A stretch of 64,000 nt of DNA from Trachythela sp. YZ-2020 (GCA_016169945.1 JADLSH010000286.1:248001-312000); one strand, 5' to 3'. Positions 22,590 through 33,819 are shown, counted from the stretch's first letter. The notes: generated by a model from the letters alone, not told the origin. Numbers and translations are program-made.

Positions 22590-22740
22590 TGTTTTAATCC
22601 AGAGAAAGTAGAGTGCTCAATACTAATTCGCAGAGCTAATATATTTATTGTTGGTTCTTTCTAACTAAAATTTCGCAATTTCATTACACGGTGTTTCACG
22701 CTTAGCGCGATCATCAGACGACTAACCGATTTCAGCTATA
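22590..22740 (-). mobile_element. Penelope-type terminal fragment
   Basis: Contains a hammerhead core (see 22681-22721) and sequence downstream of its cut site (GAAATTGCGAAATTTTAG, then AATAAATATATTAGC) in the same arrangement as Penelope terminal repeats. No coding body of this copy is left in the window. Confidence 0.6.
22681..22721 (-). ncRNA. Hammerhead ribozyme motif
   Basis: Read on the minus strand: stem I TCGT/ATGA (with one G-U pair), core CTGATGA, stem II CGC/GCG closing a GCTAA loop, GAAA, stem III CA/TG, then TA before the cleavage point. All conserved core positions are present. It differs from the 19790 motif in every stem. Confidence 0.7.
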
Positions 22741-23527
22741 TTGTTTACTTATATACTGTTCCAGTGGCACTGATCAAATAGCATTCTATTGTTCATTTAT
22801 AATGATAATCTATATATTATTGTTCCCTTTATATATTGTTATTATTATATATTATATATAATACAAACCATCCACTGATCTCATAGTACACTGGATAGAA
22901 CTACCTTACCTATCAAAAATGAAGCCAAATTCACCAGTTGCAACGTATGCGCCCACGTGTACTTGGCGCATGATCAAAATGTAACCCAACACCAAAAACA
23001 GCAAAGTTCGTACTATGGCGCACGCAAGCATTATAAAGTACTATTCAATATGAACTTGTGTAGTTCGTTCATTGCGTTAATTTTTATCTTGTTTAAACTT
23101 TTTTCGTTAAATCGTGAGCGACGTGGCGTGAAAACTTTACTAGGACTGCGCGATGAAAATTTTCAAAAATATGTATCAATATTGTGGTGTAACAACTAAC
23201 AACGATAGTCTGTGTTTATCGATTTTACGACAATTTTGCGACGTCTGTAAAGCAAAGCTGTAAATACAAGAATGGGTTTGGCAATGCATCGAAGTTTTGA
23301 AAATCATGACAAGAGGAATATTCGGACTTTTTACGCAAATTGACGACTTAAAATTGTCATTTATAGTCATACTCTTTACATACAGTCGCTGTCGTTTGTT
23401 AGGCTCCAAAAGCGTCTGCACGTCTGCCTTCGGACTGTACAGCAGCACGGTAATATTGTCTAGTGTCATCATGACAAGGTCTCTTGCTTCACATTAATCC
23501 TATGACGAGAACATGTTCAGTTATTAA

Positions 23528-24103
23528 CAGTGGCGTGCTGGCAGGGGCCCCCCAGCTGTCAATTCTTGGGGGGCGCAAAAATGAAAAGAGGGCGCCGAAT
23601 TTTGAAAGTGGGTGGGAAAAAACGCATGATAGATTCGTAACAATAAAGTGCAAGCACACTTTTTAGTAAAAAAATACTAGTTATTAGTGAGATCGGCGTT
23701 TAATATAAATCAAATATTTTATGCAAATATACTCAACGAGTGACTTTATTCCTCTATAAATTAATATAAAATAAAGATTTATGGTAAAACCGATACCGTA
23801 CTAATTTAAGTACTACTACTAAATTCTAACCAAATTGCAAATTTCGATACGTTATAATGCCGTTTCCTGACCATCAGATTTCTGACAAATCTTCTCCCAA
23901 AGTCCAGGAAATGGCATTTCAGAGACTCTAAATTTAAACATTTTCCGGGGCAGCATGCCCCCGGAACCCTCTAGAAAAACCTCGCGCCTGCGTCGCTCGG
24001 CTCGGGCCTTCGGCCCTCGTTCACCAAGCGTTACATTATAGGGGCGCATAATTGATTGATAGCCCACTGGCCCCACAGAAAAATAGTACCCAGCACGCCA
24101 CTG
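23528..24103. mobile_element. Non-autonomous hAT-type element
   Basis: Ends CAGTGGCGTGCTGGC at 23528 and the inverse ending at 24103. The 8-bp flanks GTTATTAA and ATTATTAA differ at one base. It shares ends with the element at 42578-43638. The interior is rich in GGGGGC stretches and has no coding frame. Confidence 0.85.
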
Positions 24104-24833
24104 ATTATTAAACAAAATGTCTCACATGATCGATGAGATTTAGATGTAAAGATTTGAATTTAGCTCGCCAATTGCGTACTATGACTAAGTAATTCCAAAA
24201 TGATACTCCTCTTGTCATGATTTTCAAAACTTCGATAAATTGCCAAACCCATTCTTGTATTTACAGCTATGCTTTGATGTCGCAAATTAAATGTCGGAAA
24301 AATCGACAAACGCAGACTCTCGTTGTTAGTTGTTACACCACGATATTGATACATATTTTTGAAATTTTTCATCGCGCAGCTTTTTTGAACCGTCCCAGTA
24401 AAGTTTTCACGCCACATCGCTCACGATTTAACGTAAAAAGTTTAAAACAAGGTAAAAATTAGCGCAGTGAACGAACTACACAAGTTCATATTCAATAGTA
24501 CTTTATAATGCTTGCGTGCGCCATAGTACGAACTTTGCTGTTTTTGGTGTTGGGTTACATTTTGATCATGCGCCAAGTACACGTGGGCGCATACGTTGCA
24601 ACTGGTGAATTTGGCTTCAAGAAGATATTGTATGAAATAACATTTGCACTGATGAAGGTCCGGGCGATCCTTGCACGTGTCAATAGCATTGCGAAATAAA
24701 TAGACGCGATGTATTGCGCAAAAAAATTTCAAGTTTAGTTATAAACACTCAGTCTTTTACCATGCGTTTCAACTTTTTACATTCTTTGACTTCCATAAAT
24801 CAATAACTATTATTTAACAATATACAAATATTA

Positions 24834-24986
24834 AATGAATGTTTATGAGGGCAATGTTAAAAATATTTTCATGAGGTGAAAGATGGAATTTTCCATTTCA
24901 CGAGGCGACAGCCGAGTGGAATGGGAAGTTCCATCTTTCACCGAATGAAAATATTTTTACCATTGCACGAATGAAAACATTCATTA
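24834..24986. repeat. Foldback hairpin
   Basis: AATGAATGTTTATGAGGGCAATG at the left edge is partly inverted at the right (CATTGCACGAATGAAAACATTCATT), with longer inner arms (AAATATTTTCAT, GATGGAA). It is about 150 bp with a GC-rich loop and no frame. It lies within the composite block. Confidence 0.75.
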
Positions 24987-26742
24987 TTTGTTTTATATGA
25001 CACCAAAATATATCAATGTTATTGAAAGATTTATTGAATTAAATACAAAACAATTACATAACAGAGTTACACGATTGTATCAAGTTCAAAATTGATATAA
25101 CAATCAAATAAACAAGTCCCAAAAATGTTATGATGAAAAATTATTAAAATAATGGCATTTATTTCACGAAAATTTATCGTAAAACCATTTTTTTACATCC
25201 GCCATTTTATTTGCATCTAAAAATTCTATCGGCCTCATTGTGAAATTAGGGTTAAATGAGCTACGAACATGATACGATTAGGATTTTGACGGATGGAATT
25301 TAATGAAAACCAAACCGTGGATTTTTGTACTATACGATTTTTCCATTGCACGGCTGAGCGTGCAATATTTTATTTCGACGTCACGTGATCATAATCAACC
25401 AATTAAATGACGAGAATCTACTAAGGTGTTATATAATACTTTATAATGCTTGCGTGAGCCACTTTGAACTTGAACCGTGAACTTTGCTGTTTTTGGTGTT
25501 GGGTTACATTTTGATCATGCGCCAAGTACATGTGGGCGCATACGTTGCAACTGGTGAATTCAATATGCGAAATTTCACTTCCAGGGCCCCCAAATGCGTG
25601 AAATCAATATGGCAACAATATCGGGAAATGTGTTTGCGAGGCTGTTCTTTCGCCAATACAAAGGATTTCGGAAAGCTAAACCAACTTGTTCGAATGTTTG
25701 GAGCAAAAATTGTACAAATCACGCTGAAACCTCGCCGAATAATTTTGTATTTATGACATTGCATTTGCAATTTCGGTTTGCAAATACGATAGTCGATAAA
25801 CTAGTTTAAACAAGATAAACTAGTGTACTCAAGATTCAAGAATATGTTAAACTATGATTAAAGAAACGGTAAGCAATTTCGTTTTGATATTTGCGTAACC
25901 CTTTTATCAAGGATTCAAGAGGATTTCATGCACTGAAAATAGGCAGGTTCCTTAAATTTGGTTCCTTAGGTGCCCAAAGGATCAATAAATACTGCATGCA
26001 GATTGCCAAGTCAAAAATCAATAAGCTGTTGTCAACAACAGTTTCTTTAATAATGTAAACATAAAGTAGAATAAAAGTTACCGAGCATCTAAATGTATAT
26101 CAGTGAATTGGTTGGCAATGGGCATAAACCTGTGTTGGCAAGCAAGAGAGGGCAGGCAAGTATGCAAGTACTTAATTGCCTGTCAACAGGGCACATATAC
26201 TATTTCTGAATGAAAGAACTCCATCAGCATCATGAGAGCCTGTGAAAGAAGTAGTTGCTTATAATTGTTTTGTTTTGTGGAAAACAACATGTTTGTTTAA
26301 AATCTTTCAACTTGTTAGAGTGGATCTTCATCAGTGCAAATAACAATAAATGAAGAACTAGGCTTACAGATGGAAAACTTTTAAAATAAACAATCATGAG
26401 GTTTTCCACAAAACAATGGTCAAGGCAATTATGTATTTTCACCATGCAACCCTACAAAGAACTTAATTGTACACTTTCTTACCCTAAGTACCATATATAC
26501 TGTTATCATTGTAAACTGTAAACCCCCTCAACTAAATCGCTCTCTAATTCTAATAAACACCCTCCCTGTTAAAGGAAGGAATTGATCAATTTCTCTTCTC
26601 TAGTAAACCCTTCACACCTCCTCCCCCCCTTACAACAAGAAAAGACATCTGTATTGATTGGCCTGGAATTTCACAACAGTTTACTGTATTTTCTACTTGG
26701 CCCCAATATATGTACAAACTTGTCACTTGTTCTTGCCATCTG

Positions 26743-26815
26743 AACTCTGTAGCGCAGTGGTCAGAGTGCTTCACCAGAATCATAAGGGTGTAGGTTTGAT
26801 TCCTGCCAGAGGTCC
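26743..26815 (+). repeat. tRNA-derived SINE head
   Basis: A-box-like TAGCGCAGTGGTC at 26750 and B-box-like GGTTTGATTCC at 26793 with tRNA spacing, and an acceptor-like CTCTG/CAGAG pairing. The anticodon arm does not fold properly, so this is a tRNA-derived SINE promoter and not a tRNA gene. An element tail follows to about 26860. Confidence 0.6.
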
Positions 26816-27655
26816 TAGTTGTATTTTTTGAAATTGCTCCCACTTAGGTTTTAAATATGTACAGTATATTGGTTTTCGCTCTACAAAAACCACGACAAGA
26901 TAAAGACATACAATCAAAACAAAATTATTTGTCCTTAGTTATTTAAACCTAGCATCTTCAAGTTTATCTATTCAGGGACATAATCAGTTCCTTCTGCAGT
27001 CAACCAATATTTAAAAACTAAGGTTTGCAAACACACATTCAAATTCACTAAAACATATACTTTGGCAATGGAGTACAATTACGTACCAGTGTTATCATAT
27101 TTATTGAATTTGACTGGTGCAATGCAAATAATATCAGGCAGTAAAGCAGTGAAAATATGCAAAATTCAGTGTAATATCACTACTACTAAATATATTAGTA
27201 AAACTGTACAAAACTCCATTTGGAATTTTTGGCTACCGCCAACAACTACATATTTACACTGTACAATCTCTCCACCTTGATAAAACTAAAAAGGGTAACA
27301 TAAATACCGCTTGTTTAACATATTCTTGAGTACATTGTATCTAGGTATCGTATTTGCAAACCGATATTGCCATGTCATAAATACAAAATTATTCGGCGAG
27401 GTTTCAGCGTGATTTGTACAATTTTCGATCCAAACCATGACTCATGAGCATATCTCCTTCTTTCCAACAAGTTGTTCGAACAAGTTGGTAAGCTTTCCGA
27501 AATCCTTTGTATTGGCGAAAGAACAGCCTCGCAAACACATTTCCCAATATTGTTGCCATATTGATTTCACGCCTTTGGGGCAGTGAAATTTCGCATATTG
27601 AATTTGGCTTCACTTTTGATAGGTAAGGTAGTTCTATCCAGTGTACTATGAGATC

Positions 27656-28009
27656 ATTGCGTGTGTTTATATACGCTGGTATCAGCTCAATTATATTTCA
27701 TATGTTATGGAACATTCTGCGGCTCTATTTAGTAAGCTCAAAACTACCGTACCCTGATGAACTGTAAAGTTGTCAGTAAGTAAAGTCAATTCTTAAATAT
27801 AATTTTTTCGGTTCTTTTCGGCAACAGCTTTTTAGAGTAATTTTAACAGTAATGTTCCATAATTTTCAAAAGTTTGTCGTTTTTGCGCCCGCGGTCTTTT
27901 AGACCACGGAGCGTTAAATATATACAACAATATATAATTATATACAACAAGCTTTCTCTGTGCTTTCAACTTTTGTTTGTTTCGTGTTGCGCTGTTATTT
28001 TCGTGTTTC
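27656..28009. other. Intergenic, no gene seen
   Basis: I see no gene or repeat end here apart from a short GCGGTCTTTTAGACCACGG palindrome near 27890. Confidence 0.5.
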
Positions 28010-28124
28010 TTAAGGCGATTTTACACAGGACAATTTTTAGCGACAAATCGCAATGCAAATGAGATTATACGAAACTTGATTGGTTCTGTAACGATTTGCA
28101 TTGCGTGTAACATCGCCTTTATGC
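28010..28124. mobile_element. Short TTAA-type MITE
   Basis: About 110 bp with ends TTAAGGCGATTTTACAC and the inverse GTGTAACATCGCCTTTA. The interior holds inverted GCGACAAATCGCAATGCAAA / TTTGCATTGC. The target copies (TTAA, TTTA) differ by one base. Confidence 0.65.
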
Positions 28125-28129
28125 ACTTA

Positions 28130-28522
28130 GGGGATGTTTATATGGAAGTCGGGCTGGCTCGCTTAGCAAGATCTCGCCGTGTAATTGATTTTAAAAACTA
28201 CTGTGCGTTTATATGGACAAGCGAGCTGGCCCGGTTCCCGAGATCTCGCTTGAAAAAGGCGAGATCTCGCTTACTGGGATGAAAATTTCCCCATATAGCT
28301 AAACACTCATTAACTGGGCCAGCTCGGTTGCCGGGATGAAAGTTCAAAGAGACGCCGCCGCCATTTTGTCTGCGAGCTATTTTTAAGAACAATGTCAAAG
28401 GTCTAAACAACAAAATCATCCCGCTTGCCGGGATGCAATTTTCTCATATAAACACAGGACAAATTCATCCCGGGCTGGCCCGGTCAGCGAGCACTTTAGT
28501 GCACTTTCATATAAACAGCCCC
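28130..28522. mobile_element. Harbinger-like MITE with TTA duplication
   Basis: Ends GGGGATGTTTATATGGAAG at 28130 and the inverse of GGGGCTGTTTATATGAAAG at 28522, flanked by TTA at 28127-28129 and 28523-28525. The 393-bp interior is full of GAGATCTCGC and GGGCTGGC motifs and has no frame. A 3-bp TTA duplication with GGG...TGTTT ends is typical of PIF/Harbinger. Confidence 0.8.
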
Positions 28523-28616
28523 TTAGATAGCGTTTAGAAACACTGACCCCGTGAGACTTCAATTTCACGATATGAGTAGATTAAAGACATCGAGAGTGTA
28601 CGAAAAATTCCTGTTG

Positions 28617-28775
28617 TGCACTTGCCATTTTGTTGACATTGTCGAAGCTGAATTCAACTTCGACAATATCAACAAAATGGCAAGTGCACTAAAGTGCAAT
28701 TAAATATAGACGACAAAGTCCATTTTGTTGACATTGTCGAAGCTGAATTCAACTTCGACAATATCAACAAAATGG
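28617..28775. repeat. Two direct copies of a near-perfect hairpin
   Basis: Copy 1 (28617-28688) and copy 2 (28720-28775) each consist of GCCATTTTGTTGACATTGTC inverted around TGAATTCA. The arms are 28-36 bp with one mismatch pair. The connecting AAAGTGCAATTAAATATA and GACGACAAAG also repeat after copy 2. If transcribed each copy would form a strong stem. Confidence 0.9.
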
Positions 28776-29093
28776 CAAGTGCACTAAAAGTACTAAACGT
28801 CTAAAGTGCAATTAAATATATATAGACGACAAAGTGTAAATGTCAATATTTTCAAAATTCGAGCAAAATAAACAACTGATTCTGTGACGATGGGAACTTT
28901 TTCGTTATATATAAATGCATAATAACAGAAACCCAAAAATACTCAAATTTTGAGTCATTGACATCTTTTACTCAAACAAACGAGTTATTCTACTCAAAAG
29001 TGTGCGTAAAATGTTGTGCGTAAAATGACTCATTCAATGAGTAACATACAAATCCTTTACTACTCGAAACTCGTAAATTGTTTAAGTCTTACT

Positions 29094-29340
29094 CTACCTT
29101 GAGTAAACCTGATTTATTTTACTCGGGGACTGATTAAACCAAAATTTCAGTACCATGATTTCCTCAAACCATCGAGTAAAATAAATCAGGTTTACTCAAA
29201 GTCAAGGTAGAGTAAGACTTAAACAATTTACTCATTGCTTGCGTAAAGTGAATTACGTTTACTCAAGACCTGAAGACTCAATTCTAAAAGAATTTACTCA
29301 TTGCTTGAGTAAAATGAATCACCTTTACTCAAGATCAGAG
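29094..29340. repeat. Foldback plus ACTCATTG(C/T)TTG(A/C)GTAAA repeats
   Basis: An inverted pair (GAGTAAACCTGATTTATTTTA at about 29100 and its inverse at 29175-29195) is followed by three direct copies of a roughly 40-bp unit containing TTTACTCATTG. One of these lies beyond the LINE/Penelope insert at 30112, which suggests the array was split by that insert. Confidence 0.7.
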
Positions 29341-29399
29341 TATACAGAGTATAATCTTTTTAAATTTGCTCGTGATTCACACCATATCAAAACACTCTA

Positions 29400-29660
29400 G
29401 TCGCTAGTACGGATTTAAGAATTCCAAAAGTTGGCACGGAGTTTGCAAAGACAAAACTGTCCTACAGTGGAGTTTTGCTCTTCAATTCCTTGCCAACTGA
29501 GCTTAAAATATTTAATAATTATTCTTCTAACTCCTTCAAAAGGAAATTGAAACAATTCTTCCTTGACCTCAACAATCATGTTGACAAACTTCAACAATTC
29601 TCCTGTACTGCATGTAAAAATTTATCAAGATGCCAATGTTATAGTCCAAGTTAGTTCTTA
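29400..29660 (+). pseudogene. LINE RT C-terminal tail
   Basis: One frame reads RIPKVGTEFAKTKLSYSGV, LLFNSLPTELKIF, SFKRKLKQFFLDLNNH. This is the conserved end of LINE ORF2 (K-LSYSGA--WN-LP ... SFK-KLK--L). It is 5' truncated near 29395 and runs into a TA tract at 29663. Confidence 0.75.
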
Positions 29661-29693
29661 TATTTATATATATATATATATATATAGTCAAAT

Positions 29694-29737
29694 CTGCAGA
29701 CATGCATGTTTCGCCGTTCAACGGCTCGTCAGTGCAG
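29694..29737 (-). ncRNA. Hammerhead ribozyme motif, fully paired
   Basis: Minus strand: stem I CTGCA/TGCAG, core CTGACGA (29726-29732), stem II GCCG-TTGAA-CGGC, GAAA (29709-29712), stem III CA-TGCA-TG, then TC before the cut at 29698/29699. Every core position and all three stems are intact, so this is the best candidate in the window. The neighbouring 29740-29850 sequence is non-coding and could be the rest of a Penelope terminal repeat. Confidence 0.85.
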
Positions 29738-29850
29738 CTTGTAACGCAGTCTAGATGTGAGTGACTTCGTATTTATACACCATACTCTTGCCCTCACCAA
29801 GCGCATGTGGTACAATACTCAGACATGATGCGCATCCAGACATGCGTGAA

Positions 29851-29855
<5 letters not shown>

Positions 29856-29910
<55 letters not shown>

Positions 29911-29975
29911 CCTTGCTTTACCGTATCTATGACGTTATATTTCCCTTTAAACTTTGTAAATATATATATATATAA
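29856..29975. repeat. (TA)n microsatellites
   Basis: TA tracts at about 29856-29910 and 29958-29973, with another at 29663-29686. Confidence 0.9.
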
Positions 29976-30159
29976 TACTTTTTTTTCTTCCTCTTTTTAA
30001 TGATTATGTACTTGATTAATAAATTTAGTAGTGCGTGAGAGTCATTAGGAAGAATACCGTTTAGGTAATAATGTTGTTCAACCCTCTGTAAATATTGATT
30101 TAATAATACAACAATTTACTCATTGTTTGAGTAAAGTGAACCAACTATACTCAAGAAAT

Positions 30160-32280
30160 TTTACGCAAGGTCTGAGTAAGTTTAGTGGCGGGAAAACTGA
30201 CCAACCTAAGAAATTCGTGATTTTTCAGTCAATCTGACGACTTTCTAAAATGCATAGCGCAGTTTATATCAGATTACACTGACTGTGGCGCACATCAAGG
30301 TCAAGGAGCGATTATAGGAATACCCAGTCAATTTTCATAGTTCATTTTTAAAAACACATAAAGAAACACGAGAATAATTTCAAAACAGTTTAAACTTAAA
30401 GTTTAAAGATAAAATTGCAAGGATATCGTAGTTTTGATCATATTTAACAAATGGTTTGGAAGATAATGTTTACAAGTGATGATTAGGTGTATGGTTTAAA
30501 AATGGACGGGTATTCTATAATTTAGCCGCTTTCGTATTGGCGGTTTCTGTTAGGAAGCATTTTGTTCTCAACAAGAGGTTGAAGATATGTGTCTTACGTT
30601 GACAATTTAGTTGGTAAAACACAGAATTTTTTGTTTATGAAGAGGGAATTAGAGCTATTCTTGACAGAATAAAAAATAGCTGTGACATGCAGTGTTGCCA
30701 TTTCAAAACATTGAAATTTGTGGACGTAGTCGTGTACATTTACTAGTGAAAAGACAAGAGAATTTTTTTATGCATGCCACAGTTCTATGTGACTATGTTA
30801 GTCACATGACAATAATATTTCGCCCTTAACGCCCATTTAACAAAATCGGTTGCACCCAGTGACCAAGTATATCCAGTTATATAGCTAGGGCACTGGGGCT
30901 GGTAACATCTCAAGCGGACGCATGTACGCTTCACGTACCTATTTTTGAGTAATGACAGGCTAGGTTAATTCGGTTGCGTGCGACCTTCGTTGTACTTTGC
31001 ACCTCCGCAGTTTTGCAAGGTTAATGTAAAGTTAAACAGGAAGTTTTAAATGCCAAACTGTAGACGTTCAACGTATGACGTCACTTTTTACTATTTCGTT
31101 ATTTCTCAAATATATTAATTCACAAAATAATTATGATATTCACATACTTCATATCTTTTCAAATGACACTTACAAATCTTTAATTGAGAAATAACTAGAT
31201 TTAGTAATTTAAATCTGAGCGTGAAAAACCGACCGGACATATAACAACGCCTTGTTTTGAGCGATATAAACACAGGGAAATACGCCATCTACTCAACGCT
31301 CATTGGATGATACAACATCAATCAACTAAGTCAAGTCATGTGTTGTGTCCACCTACAACGAAGACTATAAAAAGACTGTTTTTGATTTCCTTACTCAGAA
31401 CTCAAAGAAGGCAGAAAGAAGTCAGAAAGCAAGATTCAGAAGAGAAGAAAACTTCAATAAAATTTTTACTGAACATTCAAATAGAAACTCAAACTTTATT
31501 GAACTTTAAAAAGCTATTTGTATTTTTATTTCACAAATAAAAGTTTTTGCTACCTCGTGCAGAGAAAATCAATTTCTAACACATACATGAATGTATACGC
31601 TGCCCATCAGTTCTGTATGTGTTCTCTCACCAGTATGTGTTCGAAAATCTAGCAAAGCAACTGGTAAATAATCAATAGGACACTAAATCCGTATGAAATT
31701 TGAGTGAAATTCTAACTTTCCATCACACTCTCACATGCAGTCCACAAGTTGGATCAGTCAGAAACATTTCTACGACTTTTGGCCATTGTAAAAGTGAAAC
31801 ATATATATACTAAAACCAGTAAATTGCTAAATTCGCTTAGATAATCCCCGAGCCGGCGCGAAGCGCCGTGCGAGGGTACTAATTCCGCTCGGAGATTTAC
31901 ACCCCGGTATGTGAAAACATTGTGGAATGCAAAGTCGTCCGCCATTTTTTTTTGTCATGGACTCGACCTTTTCGTAAGTTATGCGCATGCGCAAGTTCAA
32001 GCCGAACTTTTTTCAAAAACGTTTTGCACTCATTTTATAAGTAAGTCTCTATGTAAGTAAGTTTATATGTTAAGTCATCAAAAGTTATTTAGAGGACAAA
32101 TTAACAAGAGGAAAAACAGTCGAAAGACCGAAAAAGGAGCGTTTTAAACAGGCAAGTGTCTATTTTTATACATGCTTGCTTTGCCGATTTTTTAACATAG
32201 CATGCAGTATAGTTTGTGAATTTGAAAATGTGTAGATCATTCTGTGTGGTCAATACAACATTGATTGATCTTTTTAGTAC
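30160..32280. other. Intergenic, no gene seen; possible LTR-like promoter
   Basis: No supported frame. Around 31365-31560 a TATAAAAAG box is followed about 100 bp later by AATAAA, an arrangement like the R region of a solo LTR. I could not find matching LTR ends or a target duplication, so I leave it open. Confidence 0.4.
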
Positions 32281-32282
32281 TG

Positions 32283-32395
32283 TTTAATAAACGAGCGAAA
32301 GTGTTTTATCAGGTTTAAAACCACGAGCGCGCAGCGCGAGTGGTTTTAGACCTGATAAAACACGTCTCGCGAGTTTATTAAACGGCTTCAAAAAC
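32283..32395. repeat. Foldback hairpin
   Basis: GTTTAATAAAC(G)AGCGA and GTTTTATCAGGTTTAAAACC return inverted as GGTTTTAGACCTGATAAAAC and CGAGTTTATTAAAC around a GCGCGCAGCGCG loop. It is non-coding and of the short cnidarian-style palindrome type seen several times here. Confidence 0.8.
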
Positions 32396-32615
32396 GATTG
32401 TCCATGTGGGAGCAATCATGGTAAATATTTGAAGCATGTATATACATGTATTGTGTTATGTAAGGAGAATTTGCTTGTTGTTTGGGTATAATCGGCATCG
32501 TAAGCGCATTTGTTTGTTTCACGAGCGATCAGGCAGAACTAAGTGGGGCATATGTTAAATGTTTATTCAAGGCAGTAGGTGGGAATACGATTTTCGGGCG
32601 TTTTTAGCGTATGGT

Positions 32616-33355
32616 ATGGCGTCGACGCGAACGTTTAGGAAGCCTAAAAGTGGCGAAGAGGAGAAGCAAATGCTCGAAAATGCTGTCCCTAAGTCAACCC
32701 GTAGCGTTAATAAATGGTCTATGAAGATCTTCTCGGAGTGGCAGGCAACAAGGTTAAATAAGAAAGCTTCAAACGAACAAAGCAATTCAGCTGTGGATAC
32801 TTCAGTAATTCAAGACTTGGATGTCAACTTGTGTAGCATGTCGGCAGAGACACTCAATTTCTGATTAACGAAGTTTGTTATGGAGGTGTAAAGAGGACGG
32901 AGAATGTTATCCTCCTAGAACGCTCTATAGTATTTGTTGTGGGATTCAGCGCCATTCATTATGCGACTGCAATGGAGTTAGTGCAATTGCGATCTTGGAC
33001 AAAAAAGACAAGAGGTATAAAGTGATTAATGTAATTGTTGCGTTCAATACAAAATTGAGCTAACATTTCTTTAATATATATTTTTAGATTTGCTACGTTT
33101 AGAAGGGCGGATCCTTGGATGCTGAAATGAGACAAGCGAATTATGAGGGGATTGCCAAATGAGGAAATGCCAAGTGAGGATGCGAAAGAATCAGATTTTC
33201 TTTTGGATGATTTTGACTTTGATATTCCAGATGATATACTGTGTAACATTCCAATTCCTGGCGATCGCCCAATGGGTAGTGATAGTAATACGATCAGCGA
33301 ATCGTTTACAAGATCTGTGTTCAACAATTGTACTATTAATTTTGTTAGCAAGTAA
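32616..33355 (+). pseudogene. Crypton-derived DUF3504-type gene relic
   Basis: From MASTRTFRKPKSGEEEKQML the frame reads AVPKSTRSVNKWSMKIFSEW, VIQDLDVNLCSMSAETLNF, stop (Trp to TGA at 32862), LTKFVMEV. After a frameshift it reads YPPRTLYSICCGIQRH and ILDKKDKR. This is the conserved N-terminal block (KPKS-EEE, VPKSTR-K-KWA, YPPRTLY) of DUF3504 proteins, the family descended from Crypton tyrosine recombinases and best known from ZMYM/QRICH1 proteins. An exon-like boundary follows (GTATAAAG; TTTTTAG before 33089) with another shifted FATFRRA/LDAEM block. The last frame (33143-33355) is acidic and ends SVFNNCTINFVSK. The catalytic recombinase part is absent. Several stops and shifts make it a pseudogene. 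Family assignment is from memory of motifs. Confidence 0.6.
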
Positions 33356-33442
33356 AATAGAGTTGAGTTCAGTAAAGGCTGTTGTGTTATTCAATTTTTC
33401 CTAATAAAATGTTTTGTTCATATTAGACTGTTTTCTTTAGCG

Positions 33443-33545
33443 TCATTAGTATTCTTTATATAAAAATGCTCACCCTTATTAGTATTCTTTATATAAAGAA
33501 TACTAATAAGGGTGAGTTTTTTTATATAAAGAATACTGATGAGGT
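33443..33545. repeat. 50-bp-arm palindrome
   Basis: CATTAGTATTCTTTATATAA and CTCACCCTTATTAGTATTC are inverted around position 33494 with few mismatches. It lies just 3' of the DUF3504 relic. Confidence 0.85.
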
Positions 33546-33662
33546 TGATGGTGTATTACCGGTTTTAAAGATGTATGCTTGTGACCTATTTTCTCGATGT
33601 GATTGGTTCATTTCCTTATGAATTATTAATGAGTTTTTGAAGTATTGATTCAAATATGTTAC

Positions 33663-33809
33663 AGAAAAATAAAAAAACATTAAATCTCAAAAACCTCATT
33701 GCAAAAGCAAGTGCGAAGTATAAAAATACTCCTCGAAAAACAGTTGAAGTTTTTGAAAATTTCGAAACGTTTTGTGAACGTCTAAGGTTGAATGTTACAG
33801 TAAATCAAA
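33663..33809 (+). CDS. Possible orphan exon
   Basis: A 147-bp open stretch sits between an acceptor-like ATGTTACAG and a donor-like GTAAAAG. It reads LKNLIAKASAKYKNTPRKTV and FENFETFCERLRLNVTVNQ. The composition looks coding (Lys/Glu-rich, no stop). I do not recognise the family and no neighbouring exon was found. Confidence 0.25.
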
Positions 33810-33819
33810 GGTAAAAGAG

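Larger units (their letters stand above)
22876..27655. repeat. Composite 4.8-kb inverted-repeat block
   Basis: The outermost 55 bp at 22876-22930 (TGATCTCATAGTACACTGG...) return inverted at 27600-27655. Inside, 22917-23330 is inverted at about 24200-24616. Part of it recurs again in the same inverted sense at 25435-25560, and 25555-25855 is inverted at 27305-27600. A hAT element sits in the middle of the first palindrome. No transposase frame is visible. Switches between arms occur at GAATTC. It looks like a foldback element rearranged by repeated inversion. No target duplication is obvious. Confidence 0.7.

Noticed and set aside
26743..26815. tRNA gene
   Set aside because: A and B boxes are present, but the anticodon arm does not pair and an element tail follows, so I call it a SINE head.
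27750..27785. Further hammerhead (CTGATGAACTGTAAAG)
   Set aside because: The CTGATGA heptamer is there, but no GAAA at the right distance and no stem I partner.
28617..28775. CRISPR-like array
   Set aside because: The repeats are inverted hairpins with copied linkers, only two units, in a eukaryotic context.
31240..31560. Solo LTR
   Set aside because: A TATA box and AATAAA are spaced suitably, but no TG...CA ends, target duplication or second copy was found.
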